A DNA stretch of 64,000 bases from Massilia sp. Bi118 (GTDB taxonomy: Bacteria > Pseudomonadota > Gammaproteobacteria > Burkholderiales > Burkholderiaceae_D), in NCBI RefSeq assembly GCF_918697865.1, contig NZ_CAKKMV010000007.1:62001-126000 (forward strand). The letters are read 5' to 3'. A program made the translations under genes and the position numbers. Numbering within the stretch: position 1 is the first letter of the stretch; every line of letters starts with the position of its first letter. The notes under the pieces were generated by a model. It saw nothing but the letters and a program-made list of their open reading frames with translations. It was not told where the DNA came from and did no database searches. Of this stretch, positions 1-11,315 are shown piece after piece.

Positions 1-659
1 CCTGCCTCGACCATGGACAGGGTGGCGCTGTCGCCCTTGCGTACCGCGCGCCGCAGGTCGTTGCGGGTGACCTCGAAAGCCTTCAGGTACTGGCGCTGCA
101 GGCCGAGCCGGTACAGGCGGTACTCGGCCGAGTACTGGTCCATGCACAGCAGCTTGACCGACTGCCTGGCCGCGGCGTCGACCAGCGCCTGGTAGCTCGG
201 ATAGATGCGCACGCCGGAGATGCCCGCACGCCGCAGCTCGTCGGCGCAGGCGTCGGCGGCCTGCACGCCCACTTCGAAGCCCTTCAGGTTGGCGAGGTCA
301 TGGATGCCGCGCAGCGAGGCATCGGCATACACGACGGTGGCCACGGTGTCGTAGGGTTCGGAGAAATCGAGGGTGGCGGTGCGCTCCCGGGTGCGGAAGA
401 TCGGGTCGATCACGTCGGCCCGCCCGCCGGCCAGCATGGTCTGGACCTCGGACCAGTTGACGGCGATGAGCTCCGCCTGGCGCCCGGTTTTCTTTTCCCA
501 CAAGCGCCACAGGTCGACCGTATAGCCTTCCAGCTTGCCGTCCGGGTTACGGTAGACGTAGGGCGGATAATTTTCGTCCATGACGACGCGCAGCGGCGCC
601 GCCCACGCCAGCAGCGGAGCGCACAGGAAGACGAGCATCAGCATATGCACGACTTGCAT
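1..659 (-). CDS. Periplasmic substrate-binding (SBP_bac_3-like) sensor protein, N-terminal part
   Basis: The gene runs off the left edge, so only about 219 residues are visible. It opens with a signal peptide (MQVVHMLMLVFLCAPLLAWA) followed by a type 3 periplasmic-binding fold: RVVMDENYPPYVYRNPDGK, then GYTVDLW, then DPIFRTRERTATLDFSEPYD. These are the ligand-pocket motifs of amino-acid-type binding proteins. In betaproteobacteria this domain occurs both in free transporter subunits and as the sensor of membrane histidine kinases or diguanylate cyclases. The missing C-terminus prevents a choice. The start is the first ATG before the signal peptide. No partner gene is visible on this side. Confidence 0.75.
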   Translation of the reverse strand, partial: MQVVHMLMLVFLCAPLLAWAAPLRVVMDENYPPYVYRNPDGKLEGYTVDLWRLWEKKTGRQAELIAVNWSEVQTMLAGGRADVIDPIFRTRERTATLDFSEPYDTVATVVYADASLRGIHDLANLKGFEVGVQAADACADELRRAGISGVRIYPSYQALVDAAARQSVKLLCMDQYSAEYRLYRLGLQRQYLKAFEVTRNDLRRAVRKGDSATLSMVEA

Positions 660-751
660 CGACGAATTCTCCCAATGGGCGGTCGTGATCAAGATAGCAT
701 GAAGTATGCGGGGCTGGCCTCGCGCACGTGCGCACGCGAGCGCAGGCGTGC

Positions 752-1522
752 TCAAGCGTCCTGGACCGCTTCCGCCGGGCCGGCCGGCGCGTCCCTGCCG
801 CCCCGCTTGCGCAGGCTGCGGTTGGCGGCGACCACGCCCACGCCCACGATCGCCAGGCTCAGCATGGCGCCGAGCGAGGGCGCGGCCAGCCAGCGCAGCG
901 ATTGGTCGGGCAGTTCGGAGGGCGCCTGCTGGGGCGGGTCGGAATCGGCCTGGGGCGCGGCGGCGCCGGCGTCAAGCTCGCCGGCCAGCAGGGGCAGCAG
1001 GGCGCGCACGAAGGCGGCGGCGTCCTGCGGGGTGCGGCTGGTGAGGAAGCGGCCGTCGCGCACGGCGTCCTGGTTGCACCAGACCGCGCCGGCGTTGACC
1101 AGGTCGTCGCGCACGCCCGGCCAGGAGGTCAGGGTGCGCCCGGCCGCCAGCCCGCAGGAGACCAGCACCAGGGCCGCATGCGACATCGCCGCGATCGGCT
1201 TGCCTGCGGCGTCGAAGGCACGCACGAAGGCGCGCGCCGGGGCCGACTGGCGCAGCAGGTCGGGTGCGATATAGCCCCCGGGAATCAGCAGGCCGTCATA
1301 GTCGGCCGCCTGCACATCGTCGACCCTGCTGTCGACCTTCACCAGATCGTGCGGCTGGTGGCCGTGCATGCTGCGCAGCCGGCCCGGGCGTAGGGCGACG
1401 AGGGCGGCCTGCGCGCCCGCGTCCTTCAGCGCCGCCAGCGCGGCGTCCAGTTCCATCCCCTCGACGCCATCCGCCGCCAGAACCGCAATCCGCTTCCCGG
1501 CGAGTTTTCCGCTTGCGCTCAT
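752..1522 (-). CDS. DJ-1/PfpI-family protein with C-terminal membrane anchor
   Basis: This is a 256-residue protein. Residues about 8 to 175 form a DJ-1/PfpI (glutamine-amidotransferase-like) fold: KRIAVLAADGVEGMEL, DYDGLLIPGGYIAPDLLR, and the family tail GRTLTSWPGVRDDLVNAGA. The nucleophile elbow, normally A-[IV]-C-H-G, reads AMSHAA here, so the usual cysteine is a serine. After a Pro/Ala/Gln-rich linker there is one hydrophobic segment (LGAMLSLAIVGVGVVAAN) followed by positive residues, which suggests a membrane-anchored form. GGGAGG sits 6 nt before the chosen ATG; the frame is open further upstream but without a good ribosome site. Function is unknown; stress protein or inactive sensor are the options. 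Confidence 0.7.
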   Translation of the reverse strand: MSASGKLAGKRIAVLAADGVEGMELDAALAALKDAGAQAALVALRPGRLRSMHGHQPHDLVKVDSRVDDVQAADYDGLLIPGGYIAPDLLRQSAPARAFVRAFDAAGKPIAAMSHAALVLVSCGLAAGRTLTSWPGVRDDLVNAGAVWCNQDAVRDGRFLTSRTPQDAAAFVRALLPLLAGELDAGAAAPQADSDPPQQAPSELPDQSLRWLAAPSLGAMLSLAIVGVGVVAANRSLRKRGGRDAPAGPAEAVQDA

Positions 1523-1595
1523 GATGATGCCTCCCATCGACAGCCTCTTGCTAGCAGAGTCGGCACGCCGTGCTTTAGTTCCGCTTGACGGACTC

Positions 1596-1611
1596 ATAAC
1601 CGCGTGGTTAT
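1596..1611. promoter_or_regulatory. Palindromic operator 1 of the ArsR operon (ATAACC-N4-GGTTAT)
   Basis: The 16-bp palindrome ATAACCGCGTGGTTAT lies in the gap between the divergent DJ-1-like gene and the arsR-type gene. Its ATAAC/GTTAT arms have the same 11-bp start-to-start spacing as the second site 26 bp downstream. This is the kind of site bound by small winged-helix ArsR repressors, so autoregulation is inferred. Confidence 0.6.
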
Positions 1612-1621
1612 ACTTTTTCAC

Positions 1622-1637
1622 ATAACCAAATAGTTAT
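1622..1637. promoter_or_regulatory. Palindromic operator 2 of the ArsR operon (ATAAC-N6-GTTAT)
   Basis: ATAACCAAATAGTTAT repeats the arms of operator 1 with identical spacing and ends 8 bp before the ATG of the ArsR-type gene. A repressor bound here would block the transcription start or ribosome access. Confidence 0.6.
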
Positions 1638-1645
1638 GAATCACC

Positions 1646-1969
1646 ATGGAACAGACACCCGACCTCATCTTCAGAACGCTCGCCGATCCCACCCGGCGCG
1701 CCCTCTTCGAGCGCCTCTGCCGCGAAGGGGAGCAGACGGTCGGCGCCTTGACCGCACAGGCCGGCATTTCGCAGCCGGCCGTGTCGAAGCACCTCGGCAT
1801 CCTCAAGCAGGCCGGTCTCGTCAGCGACCGGCACGCGGGACGCCAGACCCATTACACCGCTCAGTTGGGCGCGCTTGCCCCGCTGGTCGGCTGGACGCAG
1901 CAGATGGCCCGGTTTTGGGAGAGCCGGTTCGACGATCTCGATGACCTCTTGAAAAGGATGGACCAATGA
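1646..1969 (+). CDS. ArsR/SmtB-family winged-helix transcriptional regulator
   Basis: This 107-residue protein is a full-length small winged-helix regulator: DLIFRTLADPTRRALFERL, then a recognition helix region AGISQPAVSKHLGILKQAGL, then a wing with DRHAGRQTHY. No metal-binding ELCVCD-type cysteine motif is present, so it resembles the SdpR-like subgroup that is often linked to SRPBCC proteins rather than the metal sensors. It overlaps the next gene by 4 nt (ATGA). Two matching palindromes directly upstream suggest that it represses its own three-gene operon. No clear Shine-Dalgarno precedes the ATG; operator 2 takes that place. Confidence 0.88.
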   Translation: MEQTPDLIFRTLADPTRRALFERLCREGEQTVGALTAQAGISQPAVSKHLGILKQAGLVSDRHAGRQTHYTAQLGALAPLVGWTQQMARFWESRFDDLDDLLKRMDQ

Positions 1970-2388
1970 ACGCTTCCGCACAACAGCAGCTCCGCACTGT
2001 TACCGTCGAACGCGAGTTCGCGCATCCGCCGGAAAAGATCTGGCGCGCGCTCACGCAACCGCACCTGATCGAAGCCTGGCTGATGAAGAACAATTTCGTG
2101 CCGGCCGTGCACCAGCGCTTCACGCTGACCGGCGACTGGGGTTCGGTCGACTGCCAGGTGCTCGAGATCGAAGCCCAGCGCAGCCTTTCCTACACCTGGG
2201 CCGCGATGGGCCTGGACAGCGTGGTCACCTGGACCCTCACACCCAGCGGCGCCGGCACCCACCTGCGCATGGAGCAGAGCGGCTTCCGTCCGGACCAGGA
2301 CCAGGCCTTCCACGGCGCCCAGTATGGCTGGAACAAGTTCTTCGGCGGCCTCGAGCAGGTGCTGGGCGGCCTGGAGGAAGCAGCATGA
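1966..2388 (+). CDS. SRPBCC / AHSA1-like domain protein
   Basis: The 140 residues form one START-like ligand-binding fold of the AHSA1 (activator of Hsp90 homologue) type: TVEREFAHPPEKIWRALTQP at the start, WGSVDCQVLEIE in the middle, and GTHLRMEQSGF before a last helix YGWNKFFGGLEQVLGGLEEA. In bacteria these proteins commonly sit beside ArsR regulators; ligand and reaction are not known. It overlaps the regulator upstream and the DUF1801 gene downstream by 4 nt each, so translation of all three is probably coupled. AAAGGA lies 8 nt before the ATG. Confidence 0.85.
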   Translation: MNASAQQQLRTVTVEREFAHPPEKIWRALTQPHLIEAWLMKNNFVPAVHQRFTLTGDWGSVDCQVLEIEAQRSLSYTWAAMGLDSVVTWTLTPSGAGTHLRMEQSGFRPDQDQAFHGAQYGWNKFFGGLEQVLGGLEEAA

Positions 2389-2771
2389 ACGAGGCCTCCG
2401 TCCTGATCGACCAGCGCATCGCCGACCTCGGTGACTGGCGCGGTGCGGCCCTGGCCCGGATGCGCGGGCTGATCCGGGAAGCGGTGCCGGAGGTGGTCGA
2501 AAGCTGGAAGTGGATGGGCACGCCGGTCTGGGAGCACGGCGGCATCCTCTGCACCGGCGAATCGTATAAATCGTGGATCAAGCTGACCTTCCTGAAGGGC
2601 GCCTCGCTGGAAGATCCGGCCGGGCTGTTCAACGCGAGCCTGGATGGGAATGCGCGGCGCGCGATCGATATCCGCGAAGGGGAGCAGGTCGATGCGGAAG
2701 CCTTCAAGGCCTTGATAAGAGCTGCGGCGGACCTGAATGCCGCGGCGAAGGCAAAGCCGAAGAAACGCTAG
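2385..2771 (+). CDS. DUF1801 (YdhG-like) domain protein
   Basis: This 128-residue protein carries the DUF1801 fold: LIREAVPEVVESWKWMGTPV, GGILCTGESYKSWIKLTF, and the C-terminal LDGNARRAIDIREGE followed by EAFKALIRAAADLNAAAK. The family is small, cytoplasmic and of unknown biochemical role, and it often occurs with ArsR and SRPBCC genes as here. A strong GGAGGAA precedes the start, and the gene begins inside the previous stop (ATGA). Its TAG stop shares the tetramer CTAG with the stop of the convergent lipoprotein gene. Confidence 0.85.
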   Translation: MNEASVLIDQRIADLGDWRGAALARMRGLIREAVPEVVESWKWMGTPVWEHGGILCTGESYKSWIKLTFLKGASLEDPAGLFNASLDGNARRAIDIREGEQVDAEAFKALIRAAADLNAAAKAKPKKR

Positions 2772-3301
2772 CTTTTCTGGGTCACCGCCGCCGGAATTTC
2801 CGGCAGCGTGCAATGCTGGGAGACGGCGAGGCCTTTCAGGAAGGCCCGCCGCACCGAGCCGGCGGTGACGCAGGCCGACACATGCTTCGAATGCCGCTCC
2901 GCGCCGCTCAGTTTGCGGATCCAGCTGCGGAAAGGCAGCAGGCCCTCCGCGGTCCGCTGCACCGCGCCGACGGCCTGGTCCTCGGCAACGTCCGAGGCCT
3001 TGTCCATGAAGGATTCCTCTTGCCTGGCTGCCGAGGCCTGCGCATCGTAGTCGGGGCCGAGGGCCTGGTCGAGTTCATGGAGTTCCCGCGCGATGGCCAC
3101 ACAGCTCTGCCCGGGCGGCATCAGGTAGGGGTTCTGCTGTGCTTTTTCGAGCACGGCCGGGATTTCCGTTTTCCGGATACCGAGGTCGTTGAGCGGGGCC
3201 GTGGCGGCAGTGCCCATGCGCGACGCCGTGCGCGAGGCGCAACCGGTCAGCACACATGCGGCCAATGCCGGAACCAAAATGGTTTTGAGAGTGAAATGCA
3301 T
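2768..3301 (-). CDS. Small lipoprotein of unknown function
   Basis: The 177-residue product starts with a lipoprotein signal (MHFTLKTILVPALAACVLTG followed by the lipobox Cys), so it should be an envelope lipoprotein. The rest is mostly helical and charged, with no family I recognise; it contains QNPYLMPPGQSCVAIARELHEL and two further cysteines near the C-terminus. The start was chosen at the signal peptide; an in-frame upstream extension lacks one. It lies 16 nt after the PhzF-like gene on the same strand, so the two may be cotranscribed. Confidence 0.6.
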   Translation of the reverse strand: MHFTLKTILVPALAACVLTGCASRTASRMGTAATAPLNDLGIRKTEIPAVLEKAQQNPYLMPPGQSCVAIARELHELDQALGPDYDAQASAARQEESFMDKASDVAEDQAVGAVQRTAEGLLPFRSWIRKLSGAERHSKHVSACVTAGSVRRAFLKGLAVSQHCTLPEIPAAVTQKS

Positions 3302-3317
3302 TTTGGAATTATGCCCC

Positions 3318-4088
3318 TCAGGCTGCTTCGGCAGCGCCGCCAACCAGGATCGCGTCATCCTCGACCCTCGCCTTGATCAGGCAATCGTGCCCGGTCGCGC
3401 GGCCCTGGCGCACCGTCAAGCCATGTCCCAATGCCACAGCCAGAGCACCCGCCGCGACGCCGGTGGCGCCATCTTCCAGGGCCGGGTCGAGGTGGTTGAA
3501 GTTGCGTCCTTCGACCGTTTTATCGTCCAGCCGGCAATACACGTAGAAGCCGCTCACGCCCTGTTGTTTGCCCCAGGCGGCGATGCCGGCCAGGTCGGGC
3601 TTCAGCGCATATAGCGAGTCCGCATCCTGGACCTCGACCAGCAGCTTGGGGCTGCCCACCGAGGCCACTTGCGGCTTCGACGCCAGGACCAGCCCCAGTG
3701 CGCCCAGCAGTTCGCGCACCTGTTCATCGGCGATCTCCACCTGCCGCGCCGGCTGGGCCGCCAGCTTCACGAAGTAGTCATCGCCCTCGCACGACAGCGT
3801 TAACAGCTGGCCCTTCATCGCGGTGCGCACGGCGATCGCGCCGGCGCCCGGATCGCGGCCGAACAGCAGCGCCGCCACCGCCAGGGTCGCATGCAGGCAC
3901 AAGGGGCTGCGCATGTGCGGGTAAAAGTAATCGACTTCGCGCTCCGGGGAAAGGAAAACGCAGGTGGTGTTGCGATCGGCCGTGAGTGCCTGGCGCGCCG
4001 CCTGGTCCATGCCGTCGTTCTCGATCACCAGCGCCGGGTTCCCTTCACCCGGCCGCGCCCCGAAGCAGTTCAATGTTTGCACGTGCAT
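3318..4088 (-). CDS. PhzF-family isomerase/epimerase-like protein
   Basis: This 256-residue protein matches the PhzF (phenazine biosynthesis-like) fold: an N-terminal MHVQTLNCFGARPGEGNPA, DRNTTCVFL, FYPHMRSPLCLHATLAVA, and a second half-repeat with VEGRNFNHL and DGATGVAAGALAVALG. PhzF enzymes catalyse proton shifts in small-molecule metabolism; no phenazine genes are nearby, so the substrate is unknown. Start: the ATG before HVQTL; a TTG three codons upstream has no better signal. The promoter region is shared with divergent dnaE2 and contains a LexA box. Confidence 0.75.
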   Translation of the reverse strand: MHVQTLNCFGARPGEGNPALVIENDGMDQAARQALTADRNTTCVFLSPEREVDYFYPHMRSPLCLHATLAVAALLFGRDPGAGAIAVRTAMKGQLLTLSCEGDDYFVKLAAQPARQVEIADEQVRELLGALGLVLASKPQVASVGSPKLLVEVQDADSLYALKPDLAGIAAWGKQQGVSGFYVYCRLDDKTVEGRNFNHLDPALEDGATGVAAGALAVALGHGLTVRQGRATGHDCLIKARVEDDAILVGGAAEAA

Positions 4089-4116
4089 GTTTCGCAATTG
4101 TCGAAGTCGTCAGTTA

Positions 4117-4136
4117 TACTGTGTTTTTATACAGTA
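4117..4136 (+). promoter_or_regulatory. LexA (SOS) box
   Basis: TACTGTGTTTTTATACAGTA is a textbook CTGT-N8-ACAG SOS box with extended TA flanks. It lies 37 bp before the dnaE2 ATG and 28 bp from the divergent phzF-like start. It predicts LexA repression of dnaE2 and DNA-damage induction, possibly of the phzF-like gene too. Confidence 0.85.
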
Positions 4137-4173
4137 TTGTCTTTTGTTAAGACAATTGTAGACCTATTTGCAC

Positions 4174-7338
<3,165 letters not shown>

Positions 7339-7348
7339 CCCAAAAACG

Positions 7349-7456
7349 CGTCGTCCCCGCGAAGGCGGGATAGTGCCCTCGGCACTATCCCCCCAAGTTT
7401 GTTCGCGTTTCGACTGCGCTGGCAGAACTTGGGTCCCCGCCTGCGCGGGGACGAGG
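7349..7456. repeat. Dispersed intergenic hairpin repeat, copy 1 (paired form)
   Basis: Between dnaE2 and the chemoreceptor gene lies CGTCGTCCCCGCGAAGGCGGG, then an AAGTTTGTTCGCGTTTCGA segment, then the mirror-image arm GGGTCCCCGCCTGCGCGGGG. The same module recurs at 10721, 18185 and 22711. The paired arms can fold into a long hairpin and may terminate transcription from both sides. Confidence 0.7.
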
Positions 7457-7471
7457 TTTACAAGCTGACTC

Positions 7472-9172
7472 TTAGAACTCTTCCCAGTCCGCTTCCACGG
7501 CCTGCTTCGCAGCCTTGGCCGGCTTGACCGGGGCAACCCGGACCGGCGCCGCGGCGCGCGGCAGGGCAGCGCGCACCGGCGCAGCCTTCACGGGTGCTGC
7601 CACCGCGCCGAGATCGTGCGCGCGGTCCAGCTTGAACACGCTGACCACTTCGGCCAGCTTCGCGGCCTGGTCCTGCATCGAGGACGCAGCAGCGGCGGCT
7701 TCTTCGACCAGAGCGGCGTTCTGCTGGGTCACCTGGTCCATCTGGGCGATGGCGCCGTTGACCTGCTCGATGCCGCCGGTCTGTTCCTGGCTGGCGCTGG
7801 TGATCTCGGCCATGATGTCGGTCACGCGGCGGATGCTGCCCACCACCTGTTCCATCGTGGCGCCGGCCTGGTCGACCAGCTTGGTGCCGGCGTCGACGTT
7901 GGCCACCGAGGCGCTGATCAGTTCCTTGATTTCCTTGGCCGCGGCGGCCGAACGCTGGGCCAGGTTACGCACTTCGGAAGCCACGACCGCGAAACCACGG
8001 CCCTGTTCGCCGGCACGGGCCGCTTCCACGGCGGCGTTCAGCGCCAGGATATTGGTCTGGAAGGCGATGCCGTCGATCACGCCGATGATATCGGCGATGC
8101 GCTGCGAGCTGTCGTTGATCGCGCCCATGGTGGTGATGACTTCGCCGACCACGGCGCCGCCCTGGGTCGCCACTTCGGATGCGGCGATGGCCAGCTGGTT
8201 GGCCTGGCGCGCGTTGTCCGCGTTCTGGCGCACGGTGGTGGTCAGTTCTTCCATCGACGCCGCGGTTTCTTCCAGCGCGCCGGCCTGCTGCTCGGTGCGG
8301 GAGGACAGGTCGAGGTTGCCGGCGCTGATCTCGCGCGAGGCGGTGGCGATGGTGTCGGTGCCGCCGCGGACCTGGCTGACGATGCCCACCAGGCTGTCGT
8401 TCATGTGGCGCAGGGCGCGCAGCAGGGAACCGGTTTCGTCCTTGGTATTGGCTTCGATGTTGCGGGTCAGGTCGCCGCTGGCCACGGTTTCGGCCACCGC
8501 CACCGCATCGCGGATCGGCAGCACGATGCCGCGGGTGAGCAGCCAGGACATGACGCCGCCGAGCGCCAGCGCGCAGGCGCACAGGATGACGATCAGATTC
8601 GTGCTGCTGTCCGCATTGCTGTCGATGGCGCCGGCGGTCTCGTTCATGCTGTTGCGCTGCATGGTGACCAGTTCCTGCAGCAGGTCCTGGTACTTCTGCG
8701 CGGCCGGGGTGAATTCTTTCTCGAGGATGCGCGCCGCTTCTTCCGCATTGCCGTCGGCCTTGGCCTTGACGGTGCCGTCGCGCGAGGCGCTGTAGGCCTT
8801 GCGCTGCTGGAGAATCTTCGCGAACAGTTCTTTTTCAGGACCGTCGGCGGTGATCAGCGGCTCGATCTGCTTGAGCAGTTCGGCGGCTTTCTTGACCGAG
8901 GCGGCCGAGTCTTCCTTGAAGTAGGCGCCGAGCGAAGGGTCGGAGCTCTTCGCGATGGCGGCCGTGCGGCGGATCGAGGCGAAGTTCAGGGTGTACCAGT
9001 CGGTGATCAGGCGTTCCTTGGCCAGCGGCACGGCCATCATGGCCTTGGTGCGGTCGGCGATCTTGTTCATGCGCCAGGCGCCGACAGCCGAAATGACGAC
9101 CGTCATCGCGAGGATGAGCGCAAAGCCCAGTCCGAGGCGCTTGCCGATCTTGATGTTTGCAACGAATCCCAT
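7472..9172 (-). CDS. Methyl-accepting chemotaxis protein
   Basis: The 566-residue chemoreceptor has a first membrane helix at about residues 10 to 32, a four-helix-bundle periplasmic sensor, and a second helix at about 190 to 212. A HAMP domain follows, then the cytoplasmic signalling domain with the highly conserved tip region ([20 protein letters not shown]). An Ala/Pro-rich tail ends in DWEEF, a pentapeptide like those that tether CheR/CheB methylation enzymes. It belongs to the Tar-like class common in Burkholderiales. A close paralogue is encoded at 11346 to 13034. The ligand cannot be told from sequence. It is transcribed alone. Confidence 0.95.
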   Translation of the reverse strand: MGFVANIKIGKRLGLGFALILAMTVVISAVGAWRMNKIADRTKAMMAVPLAKERLITDWYTLNFASIRRTAAIAKSSDPSLGAYFKEDSAASVKKAAELLKQIEPLITADGPEKELFAKILQQRKAYSASRDGTVKAKADGNAEEAARILEKEFTPAAQKYQDLLQELVTMQRNSMNETAGAIDSNADSSTNLIVILCACALALGGVMSWLLTRGIVLPIRDAVAVAETVASGDLTRNIEANTKDETGSLLRALRHMNDSLVGIVSQVRGGTDTIATASREISAGNLDLSSRTEQQAGALEETAASMEELTTTVRQNADNARQANQLAIAASEVATQGGAVVGEVITTMGAINDSSQRIADIIGVIDGIAFQTNILALNAAVEAARAGEQGRGFAVVASEVRNLAQRSAAAAKEIKELISASVANVDAGTKLVDQAGATMEQVVGSIRRVTDIMAEITSASQEQTGGIEQVNGAIAQMDQVTQQNAALVEEAAAAASSMQDQAAKLAEVVSVFKLDRAHDLGAVAAPVKAAPVRAALPRAAAPVRVAPVKPAKAAKQAVEADWEEF

Positions 9173-9387
9173 CGATATTCCTTTTGAAGAAGCAATGCAG
9201 AGAATGTGCGGATTGTACTGTTGTGACGTTTCCGAACGGAATGAAAAAATACGTTATGGAAATTTTTATGCAACATTTTGTAGGGTTATTCCGACAATCG
9301 ATGGGGTAATTGTTAAATCTTCATTGTTACAAATGGATTCGGCTGATAGTCTAAAAAAGCTGTCATCAACCTTAAAAAACCTTTCCC

Positions 9388-10713
9388 ATGAAGCCTTCCA
9401 GCATTCTCCGCAATACCCTTCTTCTGTCCGGACTCATCGGTGGCGCAGCCGGCGCGGCGGACCTGCCGGCGCCGTTCGCCGAGCAGCTCAACGCCAACTA
9501 CCCGGCGATCGAAACCCTGTACCAGGACCTGCACCGCAACCCGGAACTCGGCTTCGCCGAACACAAGACTTCCGCCAGGCTGGCCGAACTCGCCAAGAAG
9601 CTGGGCTTCGAAGTCACCACCGGCGTCGGCGGCACCGGCGTGGTCGCGATCATGAAGAACGGCCCCGGCCCGGTCGTGATGCTGCGCACCGAGATGGACG
9701 CGCTGCCGGTCCAGGAAAAGACCAGCCTGCCGTTCGCCAGCAAGGCCACCGGCAAGAACGCCGCCGGCGAACCGACCCCGGTGATGCACGCCTGCGGCCA
9801 CGACCTGCACATGGCTGCCTGGTACGGCACCGCCAAGCTGATGTCCGAAAACCGCAAGGCCTGGAGCGGCACCCTGATGCTGATCGGCCAGCCGTCCGAA
9901 GAGACCGTGCACGGCGCCGAAGCAATGCTGAAGGACGGCCTGTTCAAGCGCTTCCCGAAGCCTGACTACGCACTGTCCTTCCACGACGACGCCACCATGC
10001 CCTCGGGCACGATCATGTACCACGCCGGCCCGTTCCGCGCGTCGTCCGACGTCGTCAACATCACCGTTTTCGGCCAGGGCGGCCACGGCGCCGTGCCGCA
10101 TGAAGCACGCGACCCGATCGTGATCGCCTCGCGCATCGTGCTGGCCCTGCAGACCCTGGTCGCACGCGAGAACAACCCGATCGACCCGCTGGTCATCACC
10201 GTCGGCAGCATCCACGGCGGCACCGTTGCCAACATCATCCCGGACCAGGTCAAGCTGTCGCTGTCGGTGCGTACCTTCAAGCCGGAAGTGCGCAAGCGCG
10301 TCCTGGCCAGCATCGCGCGCGAAGCCAAGGGCGAGGCGATGGCCGCCGGCGCACCGAAGGAGCCGCTGGTCGACGTCCAGCCGGGCACCGATTCGGTCTA
10401 CAACGATCCCGAGCTGATCGGCCGCATGGTCAAGACCGTGCAGGGCGCGGTGGGTCCGGAATTCGTGAAGGAGATGCCGGCCAAGATGACCTCGGAAGAC
10501 TTCTCGCAATACGGCCAGCAGCCGGGCGTGAAGGCGGTGCTGCTGCACGTCGGCGCGGTCGACGGTTCGCGTCTGGACGCGGCCAGGAAGGCCGGCCAGC
10601 CGCTGCCGGGCACCCACTCGCCGCAATGGGCGCCGGACTTCAAGCCGACCGTGGTGAACACCATCAAGGCTGAAACGGCGATCCTGCTGGATCTGCTGGC
10701 GCCGAAGAAGTAA
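9388..10713 (+). CDS. Secreted M20-family amidohydrolase/peptidase
   Basis: This 441-residue enzyme has an N-terminal signal peptide (LLLSGLIGGAAGA) and the M20D (amidohydrolase / hippurate-hydrolase-like) fold: LHRNPELGFAEHKTSARL, RTEMDALPVQEKTSLPFAS, the metal motif MHACGHDLHMAAW, and the glutamate pair GQPSEETVHGAEAML. The dimerisation domain follows (TVFGQGGHGAVPHEARDPI). The last metal ligand is in PGTHSPQW. It should cleave N-acyl amino acids or peptides outside the cytoplasmic membrane; the exact substrate is open. It is transcribed divergently from the chemoreceptor, across a 215-bp AT-rich gap. Confidence 0.9.
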   Translation: MKPSSILRNTLLLSGLIGGAAGAADLPAPFAEQLNANYPAIETLYQDLHRNPELGFAEHKTSARLAELAKKLGFEVTTGVGGTGVVAIMKNGPGPVVMLRTEMDALPVQEKTSLPFASKATGKNAAGEPTPVMHACGHDLHMAAWYGTAKLMSENRKAWSGTLMLIGQPSEETVHGAEAMLKDGLFKRFPKPDYALSFHDDATMPSGTIMYHAGPFRASSDVVNITVFGQGGHGAVPHEARDPIVIASRIVLALQTLVARENNPIDPLVITVGSIHGGTVANIIPDQVKLSLSVRTFKPEVRKRVLASIAREAKGEAMAAGAPKEPLVDVQPGTDSVYNDPELIGRMVKTVQGAVGPEFVKEMPAKMTSEDFSQYGQQPGVKAVLLHVGAVDGSRLDAARKAGQPLPGTHSPQWAPDFKPTVVNTIKAETAILLDLLAPKK

Positions 10714-10720
10714 TCAAACC

Positions 10721-10819
10721 GTCGCCCCCGCGCAGGCGGGGGCCCAAGTTCTGTTAGAGCAGTCGAAACGCGAACAAACTTGGGGCCGTGCGCAGCACGG
10801 CGCCTGCGCGGGAACGACG
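10721..10819. repeat. Dispersed intergenic hairpin repeat, copy 2 (paired form)
   Basis: GTCGCCCCCGCGCAGGCGGG with AAGTT, then an inverted stretch GCAGTCGAAACGCGAACAAA, then an arm ending CGCGGGAACGACG. It carries the same parts as copy 1, with the central segment in the opposite order. It fills the gap between two convergent genes. Confidence 0.65.
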
Positions 10820-10844
10820 TTTTAGCGCCGCGTGTCGTTATCGT

Positions 10845-11243
10845 TTACGGCTGCGTGCCGTAGTAGTCCTGCACCGCGCCGACCCATTCGAGGTCGGCCA
10901 TGTCCGGCCAGTGGTCGGTATCGAATCCCGGCGCGTTCTCGATGCGCTCTTTCGGGATGTCCATCGTGAAGCGCTTGTGCTGCGGGTCCAGCGTGAGAGC
11001 CTGCCAGGGCACCGCGAACAGCTTTTCACCCAGTCCGAGGAAGCGGCTCGACGACATCACCGCATAGGCGATGGCGCCGCTGCGCATGTCGACCATGAAT
11101 TCCTTGATGACCCCGAGGTGCTCGTTCTGCAGGTTATGGACGTGATCGCCGAGCAGGGTGTGCGCACCCATCAGTTCCGGGCCCGGTCCCTTGCCGTGCT
11201 TGTTCCTGTACATACCGTAATCGTCTCGTTCCTCGTAGGACAT
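10845..11243 (-). CDS. PRC-barrel domain protein
   Basis: The 132-residue product carries one PRC-barrel: ELMGAHTLLGDHVHNLQNEH, LGVIKEFMVDMRSGAIAYAV, and KLFAVPWQALTLDPQHKRF, with a short C-terminal tail (DMADLEWVGAVQDYYG). PRC-barrels mediate protein or RNA contacts (RimM, photosynthetic reaction-centre H); stand-alone forms in soil proteobacteria are often stress-associated, but the role is unknown. AAGGAGA precedes the chosen ATG by 8 nt; an upstream in-frame codon run has no such signal. Confidence 0.85.
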   Translation of the reverse strand: MSYEERDDYGMYRNKHGKGPGPELMGAHTLLGDHVHNLQNEHLGVIKEFMVDMRSGAIAYAVMSSSRFLGLGEKLFAVPWQALTLDPQHKRFTMDIPKERIENAPGFDTDHWPDMADLEWVGAVQDYYGTQP

Positions 11244-11315
11244 CTTTCGTCTCCTTGATTGGAGACGCAAGCATAACCCGAGTCCGGCGAAACTCGGTTC
11301 GGACGCGCACGTTGC

